From the NCBI GenBank assembly GCA_009377575.1, contig WHTU01000002.1, forward strand, positions 46,491 to 110,490: a stretch of DNA of 64,000 nt, given 5' to 3'. Positions 56,719-64,000 of this stretch are shown here, piece after piece (within the stretch, counting starts at the first letter, position 1; every line of letters begins with the position of its first letter). The notes under the pieces were generated by a model. That model saw only the letters and a list, made by a program, of their open reading frames with translations, ran no database searches and was not told the DNA's origin. This DNA is from Nitrososphaeraceae archaeon. Its GTDB lineage: Archaea; Thermoproteota; Nitrososphaeria; Nitrososphaerales; Nitrososphaeraceae. A program made the translations under genes and the position numbers.

Positions 56719-56943
56719 TTAATCTGAGCCGAATAATTCACGCACTTCTTTCATCATGAAAGACGGAATAGGTGGTATATCAGTCCAATTAGATCCATCT
56801 TTACTAATCTGATGTATATATCGACTACAGTTTATCTCAACATGACTAACAAAGTTAATATCTTTCAGCAGACACTGATGGCCTTCTTCGTATATAGTCC
56901 ACAATAAGCACTTGCTGCATAAAGATATATTGCTAGATTGCAT
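56719..56943 (-). CDS. cysteine-rich transposon cargo protein, 74 aa
   Basis: The protein has a zinc-knuckle-like N-terminus (SLCSKCLLWTIYEEGHQCLL: CxxC...HxC, about 7-24) and one more Cys, then a hydrophilic end with MKEVRELFGSD. No family is recognised. Its ATG is 3 bp after the stop of the AbrB-like gene, so the two form an operon. Its stop lies one base past the end of the convergent transposase gene. It could be a partner or toxin controlled by the AbrB protein, which is inference only. Confidence 0.55.
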   Translation of the reverse strand: MQSSNISLCSKCLLWTIYEEGHQCLLKDINFVSHVEINCSRYIHQISKDGSNWTDIPPIPSFMMKEVRELFGSD

Positions 56944-56946
56944 TGG

Positions 56947-57123
56947 TTATCGAGTTCCAAATATACGTCTGTAAACTATTCTATTATTCCCATCTTTCTT
57001 AACAAGAAATTCATCACCCGATTTGATTTCCAACTCATCTCTCAATGGTTTTGGAATCACGAGCACCACAGTTCCATCTTTTCTCGTTTGATATGCATGG
57101 ACTATATCTCTCGACTTAGACAT
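56947..57123 (-). CDS. AbrB/SpoVT-like DNA-binding protein, 58 aa
   Basis: The ATG frame reads AYQTRKDGTVVLVIPKPLRD, then ELEIKSGDEFLVKKDGNNRI, the classic AbrB/MazE swapped-hairpin core (strand, IPKxLRxxLxIKxGDEF, strand), covering nearly the whole protein. Such proteins are dimeric transition-state regulators or antitoxins. It heads a two-gene operon with the cysteine-rich protein inside the transposon. Promoter AT-rich DNA lies at 57125-57170. Confidence 0.82.
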   Translation of the reverse strand: MSKSRDIVHAYQTRKDGTVVLVIPKPLRDELEIKSGDEFLVKKDGNNRIVYRRIFGTR

Positions 57124-57206
57124 TTAGTAGCTATAACTAGATAGACAGTATACTATATAGCTTTTTTAGTAGCGAGATACAAATATGTAGCTAGTTAAGT
57201 TAAATT

Positions 57207-57671
57207 TTGGTAGGCGCCATATCGGTCGAAAACGCTAATGTCAGACTAAAGAATGTGAAGATAACTGGATTCGATACGGCTATCGCAGCCAAGAATAGCA
57301 GTTTGAATATGTCAGATATGACTTTTGATAGTAATAGTGTGGCTCTTGATTTAGAACGCTCGCCGACAACAATTATTAATTCACAATTTATCAATAATCG
57401 TATCGATCTTATAGTTGATAGTACCCCATTATATGTAATCGATTCTATTCTAAAGAACATAATTAGTCGGGTTGATTCGATGCCTTTTGAAGATGTTCGA
57501 ACAAACCCGTATAAGGTTAAGGCGCAGGCAAAAGAGGCATTAAGAACATCTGATGGAGTTTCCAAACGAACTAAGTTTATTGGAGTTATTAAAACTGTAA
57601 AAGAATATGCTGGTTATGCAACTACCTTTTATGCTCTTTTTCAATTGATAATGTATATGCTGGGTGGCTAG
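57207..57671 (+). CDS. parallel beta-helix-like protein with C-terminal hydrophobic segment
   Basis: The 154-aa frame from a TTG consists of about four short repeats of the right-handed beta-helix type (NVRLKNVKITGFDTAIAAKN, LNMSDMTFDSNSVALDLERS, TIINSQFINNRIDLIVDSTP), followed by a basic linker and a hydrophobic end (EYAGYATTFYALFQLIMYML). This looks like the C-terminal part of a pectate-lyase-like repeat protein tied to a membrane anchor. It lacks a signal peptide and may be truncated at the 5' side. It is transposon cargo, function unknown. Confidence 0.55.
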   Translation: MVGAISVENANVRLKNVKITGFDTAIAAKNSSLNMSDMTFDSNSVALDLERSPTTIINSQFINNRIDLIVDSTPLYVIDSILKNIISRVDSMPFEDVRTNPYKVKAQAKEALRTSDGVSKRTKFIGVIKTVKEYAGYATTFYALFQLIMYMLGG

Positions 57672-57686
57672 TTATTGGGTATGCCT

Positions 57687-58082
57687 TCATCGTAGTGCTC
57701 TTCGCGTGTATTCGATTTCACTGGTGTCGTATTTTGCTTGTTTCATATTTTCGACTAAAGCGTCTATTGCTTTTTGGAGTTCTCGCCATTGCTCAAATGT
57801 CATATTATTATGAATTCTCGCAACAGCAGTTATATCAGAAACAATTCTCGATGTTTTTAGCTTGATGTCCGTATTTGTGCTCTTCCAATACTGAACCTCG
57901 TCAGCCATTGCATAGATCAATGCTATTCTCTCATCAGCATGGCTTAAGGTACTATTGGTTAAAAAGCCCAATAGATTATCCATCTTTCCACGACTTTTTC
58001 GCATCTCTAATATCAATGCGGATACTGATGCGCCCACAGCTATACCAATACTCAGAAGCCCAAGAAACAGTTCCCCCACCAT
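57687..58082 (-). CDS. membrane-anchored helical protein, transposon cargo
   Basis: The 131-aa protein starts with a transmembrane segment (LFLGLLSIGIAVGASVSALI, about 5-24), then a positively charged turn (EMRKSRGKMD) and a long helical, partly coiled domain (ADERIALIYAMADEVQYWKS to FEQWRELQKAIDALVENMKQ). It is convergent with the beta-helix gene, 15 bp between stops, and is the outermost gene on the right. No family is recognised. With its neighbour it may form a surface or membrane module. Confidence 0.6.
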   Translation of the reverse strand: MVGELFLGLLSIGIAVGASVSALILEMRKSRGKMDNLLGFLTNSTLSHADERIALIYAMADEVQYWKSTNTDIKLKTSRIVSDITAVARIHNNMTFEQWRELQKAIDALVENMKQAKYDTSEIEYTRRALR

Positions 58083-58156
58083 AAATAATACTGACAGTAT
58101 TGGGAGAAATATAACTAGTATATAGAAAGCGACGTATGTCAGTACATATCACCTAA

Positions 58157-58206
58157 ATGAGCCGACGGTTAACAGCCTAGAAATGTGCTGACAAGTTAAC
58201 AGAACC
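58157..58206 (-). repeat. right terminal inverted repeat
   Basis: Read inward on the minus strand it has the same plan as the left end: tip GGTTCTGTTAAC, inner CTGTTAAC 27 bp further in (58168-58175 on the plus strand as GTTAACAG) and TCGGCTCAT at the inner edge, with two extra bases between the last two blocks. Confidence 0.9.
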
Positions 58207-58214
58207 TCATTTCG
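58207..58214. repeat. 8-bp target-site duplication, right copy
   Basis: TCATTTCG, identical to 54766-54773 at the other end of the transposon. Confidence 0.9.
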
Positions 58215-59053
58215 AATTGTGCTATTACTGCTAATTTAGCGTGGAGTGAATTATTAAACCGTATGAGTATTGGCAGTCACTGCCATTGTCTAAGTCGAGA
58301 CTCAATCCAACCATCAGTACTTGTCGAAACCAATATTTGCCACAACTAACTAACGCATGCCGGCCTTCATGCAATGCTTAAAAGACGACCTAGGCTGATG
58401 CAACATACAAGGCATTTGTAATACATATTGGCCATTGCTTTTGTTTGGATCTTTGCTGGATAGAAGATTGCGAGAAACCGGCCAATTTCTTTCTATTTGA
58501 TTTCAATAACTGAGTCAATATGAAAAGAGATTCACGACTTTCCAGTATTTGTAAAGATACTCAGCTTTGAATTTTTATCAGTAAACAATACCTTTCGCTT
58601 TCCAAAATCCAATACATTGCAAAACAAGGTACAAATGCCAACATCATGCTACAAGTATTGTATTATTATGCAATCTCAGCTTTTGTTGTTAAGTACGATC
58701 TAGTGCAAGCAAAGTCAATCATCTCCGAAATTAGCAACATGTTTATCATCGGAATCAATAAGTATAAAGTAGTCACTCCGAAGGATCGAAGCATTTGCAA
58801 GTATAAGCAAGATACCAAGCCTAAAGGGAAAGTGAGGTCGATATTAGTGAGATTCGAAATTTGGTTAAAGTGCTGGTTATAAAGACATAGGTTTTAAGAG
58901 AACAACGTGTAAGACTGCTTGGAAATTAGGAGCCCATTGTTCAGTGACTTTTGGTTCAAGGAGGCTTACTGTTTTCGGTAAGGTTCTTGCTATTTTTGGT
59001 AAGATAGCCTGTATAGGTTCTGACCCACTATCAAGATTTTAAGCATGAAAATA
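58215..59053. other. 840-bp intergenic region, no supported gene
   Basis: A 78-codon plus-strand frame at 58646-58882 has no motif and is not called. No repeat or RNA fold was found apart from the flanking tRNA-Thr. Confidence 0.4.
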
Positions 59054-59127
59054 AGCCTTGACCGGGATTTGGACCCGGGACCTCTGCCTTACCAAGGCAA
59101 CGCTCTACCAGGCTGAGCTATCAAGGC
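59054..59127 (-). tRNA. tRNA-Thr(GGT)
   Basis: The minus strand folds without an intron: acceptor GCCTTGA/TCAAGGC, D-arm GCTC-AGCCTGGTA-GAGC, anticodon stem TTGCC/GGCAG with loop TTGGTAA (anticodon GGT), variable AGGTC, T-arm CCGGG-TCCAAAT-CCCGG, discriminator T as in archaeal tRNA-Thr. CCA is not encoded. Confidence 0.95.
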
Positions 59128-59447
59128 ACACATAAGACCCTACAAGGTAGGAAGTAACATTCGCTACTGTCACCTACATAAGCTTAACTGCATTTTTTTA
59201 TCCATTTTCGCATTTTTAGCTGAAATTGCAACAATAGAAGTTCCAAATATTATACTATCTTACTGCATTCTAGCGTTGAATTCTCGTATTTCGTGAGAGG
59301 AGTGTGCGAGCAGAATATTCTTGAGAATTTGGAAAATTGCACGATTGTTGGCCGGTTGTCAAATTTACCCGCCCCTGTAAGATTTAAGTAAGGACTAGTC
59401 GATTCGTCCTTTAAAGTAGCAGCGGGGGTTGTAGAGCCTGGCCAAAT

Positions 59448-59466
59448 TGTAATCGTATGCTTGGAG
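59448..59466 (+). other. tRNA-Leu intron 1, in the D-stem (23/24)
   Basis: The 19-nt insert TGTAATCGTATGCTTGGAG interrupts the 3' strand of the D-stem. A short inner helix GTA/TGC supports the bulge-helix-bulge; the outer helix is weak, so this is a relaxed form. Confidence 0.72.
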
Positions 59467-59480
59467 ACGCGGGACTTAAG

Positions 59481-59496
59481 ATCACAGTTATAGGTG
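59481..59496 (+). other. tRNA-Leu intron 2, canonical position 37/38
   Basis: The 16-nt ATCACAGTTATAGGTG sits directly after the purine following the anticodon, the standard archaeal site, with a good bulge-helix-bulge. Confidence 0.85.
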
Positions 59497-59506
59497 ATCC
59501 CGTCTC

Positions 59507-60181
59507 TCAGGGGTTCGTGGGTTCGAATCCCACCCCCCGCATTATATTGGTACGATCTCTGAAATCAGAAGCGGATTTGATAAGATGTACGTGAAATCTA
59601 TTGTCAGAGCCAAGTTCAGGATGGAAAGCGGTGGCAACAATATTGTCTTGCTTAACCGCTACAACTTTGTCTTCTATCTTTGCAATAACTTGAACACCAG
59701 CCTCTGCTTTTGAAACTATCGGAGCTCGAATAAATATACCTTTGAAGGGCCTTTTTCCCATCAGAGGGATTTCCATATCTGCTTCAAAGGAGTCCTTTTG
59801 CCTTCCAAAAGCGTTCCTCTCTACTACAATATTCAACAGCGAGAGTAACTTTTGTTTTGTCTGTCCAATTACTCTGTCATAAGCTCTGGTGGATAGGATA
59901 ATCATACCTGCACAAGTGCCTAGTACGGGCATCCCCCTGGACACCGCATCGGCGATTTTATGAAAAAGATCCCCATTGACGGTAGCTAAATTGCTGACTA
60001 CAGTGCTTTCCCCACCAGGCAAGATTAAGCCACTTAATCCGGAAATGTCCTTAGAGTGTCGAACAACCCTTACCTCACCCTTTTTTCCAAGAGAATGAAA
60101 AGCGGTCTCAGTTTGGGAAACGTTCTCCTCAATATCTCCTTGAATTCCCAGTACCCCTATTATTAGATCCTTATCCCTCAT
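59507..60181 (-). CDS. pdxT: pyridoxal 5'-phosphate synthase glutaminase subunit
   Basis: PdxT releases ammonia from glutamine for PdxS. The 224-aa class I glutaminase shows [12 protein letters not shown] at the start, [14 protein letters not shown] (about 51-64), the nucleophile in [10 protein letters not shown] (Cys near 90) and the His-Glu pair in [10 protein letters not shown] (about 185). Its ATG overlaps the pdxS stop. The last eleven residues ([10 protein letters not shown] and neighbours) are read from the antisense strand of the tRNA-Leu gene, so the 3' ends of the two genes overlap by 35 bp. Confidence 0.94.
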   Translation of the reverse strand: MRDKDLIIGVLGIQGDIEENVSQTETAFHSLGKKGEVRVVRHSKDISGLSGLILPGGESTVVSNLATVNGDLFHKIADAVSRGMPVLGTCAGMIILSTRAYDRVIGQTKQKLLSLLNIVVERNAFGRQKDSFEADMEIPLMGKRPFKGIFIRAPIVSKAEAGVQVIAKIEDKVVAVKQDNIVATAFHPELGSDNRFHVHLIKSASDFRDRTNIMRGVGFEPTNP

Positions 60182-61146
60182 ACAGATGGTCCCCTTTCCT
60201 GCATCCTCAAAGCTAAGTTTTGAGTATCAAGCCCCAACATTGACTTCTTTTCGTCAACCATTCTCTGCGACTCAAGCACAGTGGCAGGGTCATCAAAGTA
60301 TGTAGTAGCGAGAACTATCGCCTGAGCTCGTTGTGAAGCATCGTCTGACTTGAAAACTCCAGAGCCTACAAACACGCCGTCACAGCCAAGATTCATCAGA
60401 AGTGCTGCGTCAGCTGGTGTGGAAATTCCACCTGCCGCAAAGTTTACAACGGGTAACTTTCCTAACCTGGCCGTTTCTTCAACTATGCGCAGAGACGATT
60501 GTAGCTGTCTTGACGTCTTTATGAGTTCCTGTGCATCATCTACTATCGATCCAAGTCTTCGTATTTCATTGTTGACCGCTTTAATATGTGCCACTGCTTC
60601 GGCTACATTGCCAGTCCCTGGTTCGCCTTTGGTTCTTATCATAGAACATCCTTCTTCTATTCTGCGAAGTGCCTCACCGAGATTTTTTGCACCATTTACA
60701 ATTGGTACTCTGAAATCCCATTTCCAAAGATGGCTTTCTTCGTCCGCCGGGGTGAGTACCTCACTTTCATCTATCATATCAACACCTATTGCCTCCAAGA
60801 TCTGAGCTTCTCCAAGATGACCTATCCTACATTTGGCCATGATAGGGATTGTAACTGCGTCCATTATCTCTTGGACGACCTTTACGCTAGCTGTCCTTGC
60901 TACACCACCTGCCAATCTGACATCAAACGGGAGTTTATCAAGCACCATTACGGCCACTGCTCCCGCATCTTCCGCAATTTGCGCTTGCTCAACATTGGTG
61001 ACATCCATAATAACGCCGTGTTTCTGCATGTGTGCGAATCCTCTCTTAACCAAGGTTGTGCCAGCAGCAAATGGCGAGCTAGAACCAGAACCACGCTTTT
61101 GAATATTTCTCTGCTCAAATTCGGATGGAACGAGAGATATTGTCAT
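60178..61146 (-). CDS. pdxS: pyridoxal 5'-phosphate synthase PdxS subunit
   Basis: PdxS builds PLP from ribose 5-phosphate, glyceraldehyde 3-phosphate and PdxT-derived ammonia. The 322-aa barrel shows [20 protein letters not shown] (about 44-63), [20 protein letters not shown] with catalytic Lys (about 67-86), [16 protein letters not shown] and the second-site region [21 protein letters not shown]. Length and motifs are normal. It is first in the pdxS-pdxT operon, overlapping pdxT by 4 bp (ATGA). Confidence 0.96.
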   Translation of the reverse strand: MTISLVPSEFEQRNIQKRGSGSSSPFAAGTTLVKRGFAHMQKHGVIMDVTNVEQAQIAEDAGAVAVMVLDKLPFDVRLAGGVARTASVKVVQEIMDAVTIPIMAKCRIGHLGEAQILEAIGVDMIDESEVLTPADEESHLWKWDFRVPIVNGAKNLGEALRRIEEGCSMIRTKGEPGTGNVAEAVAHIKAVNNEIRRLGSIVDDAQELIKTSRQLQSSLRIVEETARLGKLPVVNFAAGGISTPADAALLMNLGCDGVFVGSGVFKSDDASQRAQAIVLATTYFDDPATVLESQRMVDEKKSMLGLDTQNLALRMQERGPSV

Positions 61147-61278
61147 TTAAAGGAGTGTACTTCCAACAGTTATTTAGAGATTAGTATCAATAGATATTGG
61201 AGAATGATTTCCTTTTTGGATCCTATTCAAATCGAGTTTTTAAAAGTATAATAACTCACCAACTAAATATTTTAAAAC

Positions 61279-61422
61279 ATGGTTGATGACACCAAGGTGG
61301 ATCCTCCGCCGTGCGATATATGCGGTAATGCTATGGAAGCGTGCTTGTGTGTTTGTCCATATTGCGGTGAACGAGATAAATGTGAATGCTGTTTGTATGA
61401 TGCTGCAACCGGTGGCGGATGA
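61279..61422 (+). CDS. cysteine-rich small protein, 47 aa
   Basis: The ATG frame encodes PPPCDICGNAMEACLCVCPY, then CGERDKCECC and a glycine end. Nine cysteines in CxxC, CxCxC and CxCC clusters suggest two zinc or iron-sulfur sites. A TATA-like AAATATTTTAAAA lies directly upstream. No family is recognised. It precedes the 2-oxoacid oxidoreductase operon by 62 bp and could be a metal-site accessory protein, which is inference. Confidence 0.65.
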   Translation: MVDDTKVDPPPCDICGNAMEACLCVCPYCGERDKCECCLYDAATGGG

Positions 61423-61484
61423 AATCTAATACGAAATAAAATTGTAAACTAATAAAAGCTGGCAAATAAGAAGCTATAATATCG

Positions 61485-64000
<2,516 letters not shown>

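Larger units (their letters stand above)
54774..58206 (+). mobile_element. 3433-bp IS6-like transposon with toxin-antitoxin and cargo genes
   Basis: The element is bounded by terminal inverted repeats (54774-54821 and 58157-58206) and an exact 8-bp target duplication. The outer 12 bp GGTTCTGTTAAC are identical at both ends and resemble IS6-family tips. Inside are, in order, a RelE-like toxin (-), winged-helix antitoxin (-), SWIM-IS6 transposase (+), cysteine-rich protein (-), AbrB-like protein (-), beta-helix-like protein (+) and a membrane protein (-). Ordinary IS6 elements are about 0.8-1 kb and code only for transposase, so this is a cargo-bearing relative. The intact ends, duplication and transposase suggest a recent or still mobile insertion. 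Confidence 0.9.
59422..59541 (+). tRNA. tRNA-Leu(TAA) with two introns
   Basis: The acceptor GCGGGGG/CCCCCGC, T-arm GTGGG-TTCGAAT-CCCAC, discriminator A and a long variable arm fix a class II leucine tRNA. Removing 59481-59496 joins CTTAAG to ATCCCG and gives stem CGGGA/TCCCG with anticodon TAA and an intron at the canonical 37/38 site (helix CTTA/TAGG, bulges AG^A and TG^A). Removing 59448-59466 restores the D-stem GTA/TAC with G26 next to the anticodon stem (helix CCAA/TTGG, bulges AT^T and AG^A). Unspliced 119 nt, mature 84 nt before the discriminator. The 3' end overlaps pdxT on the other strand. Confidence 0.88.

Noticed and set aside
58646-58882. 78-codon frame right of the transposon
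   Set aside because: No motif, atypical composition and no promoter or partner.
54774-59127. Integrative element using tRNA-Thr as attachment site
   Set aside because: No copy of the tRNA 3' end was found at the left side; the boundary is set by the terminal repeats and 8-bp duplication, and no integrase is present.

Overview
The window reads as chromosomal DNA of an archaeon of the class Nitrososphaeria (Thaumarchaeota). The evidence is archaeal information-processing genes (replication factor C large subunit, SRP54, Pus10, ribosomal proteins S24e and S27ae, an Sm-like protein, archaeal-type phosphoglycolate phosphatase), tRNA genes with introns that fold as bulge-helix-bulge motifs, frequent TTG/GTG starts, TATA boxes about 27 nt before several start codons (leaderless style), and small proteins of a thaumarchaeal character. 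Bacterial-type uvrABC and metK sit among these. The lineage below class cannot be fixed. No ammonia-oxidation gene is seen, and an ETF/FixCX module points to electron input from flavin dehydrogenases. All family assignments rest on reading motifs by eye, without database searches.

Layout: 1-2.1 kb holds a 37-bp tandem repeat, an Lrp-like regulator and a transposase scrap. 2.1-6.8 kb holds a thioredoxin-fold protein and a minus-strand etfB-etfA-fixCX operon. 6.9-7.6 kb is an HD (p)ppGpp-hydrolase-like protein. 8.6-16.7 kb is a plus-strand operon uvrB-uvrA-uvrC-(26-aa ORF)-cbiA. 17.7-25.3 kb is a minus-strand block with SRPBCC and CBS proteins, cbiC-cbiX-cbiG-cbiD, an SDR, metK and an Sm protein, so that SAM synthesis sits beside SAM-using corrin synthesis. 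25.5-28.5 kb has a dUTPase-like protein, a winged-helix regulator, an ABC permease and two secreted proteins. 29.3-37.4 kb is information processing: argS with a phosphatase, an intron-containing tRNA-Arg(CCG), rps24e-rps27ae, pus10, srp54 and dph6. 37.8-38.5 kb is a GC-rich, frameshifted and internally deleted bacterial GH3 glucosidase. 39-54.6 kb has hflX, rfcL, CBS, trpC, a histidine kinase, aconitase and several small zinc or membrane proteins.

The most notable structure is at 54774-58206: a complete 3.43-kb transposon with about 50-bp terminal inverted repeats, an exact 8-bp target duplication (TCATTTCG), an IS6-like transposase carrying an N-terminal SWIM zinc finger, a winged-helix antitoxin plus RelE-like toxin whose stop codon lies inside the left terminal repeat, and four further cargo genes. 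A 15-bp box, repeated between the antitoxin and transposase genes, suggests that one regulator could control both addiction and transposition.

From 59.0 kb to the end are tRNA-Thr(GGT), a tRNA-Leu(TAA) that best folds with two introns (one in the D-stem) and overlaps the 3' end of pdxT, the pdxS-pdxT operon, a 47-aa cysteine-rich protein, and a 2-oxoacid:ferredoxin oxidoreductase operon that runs off the window end.
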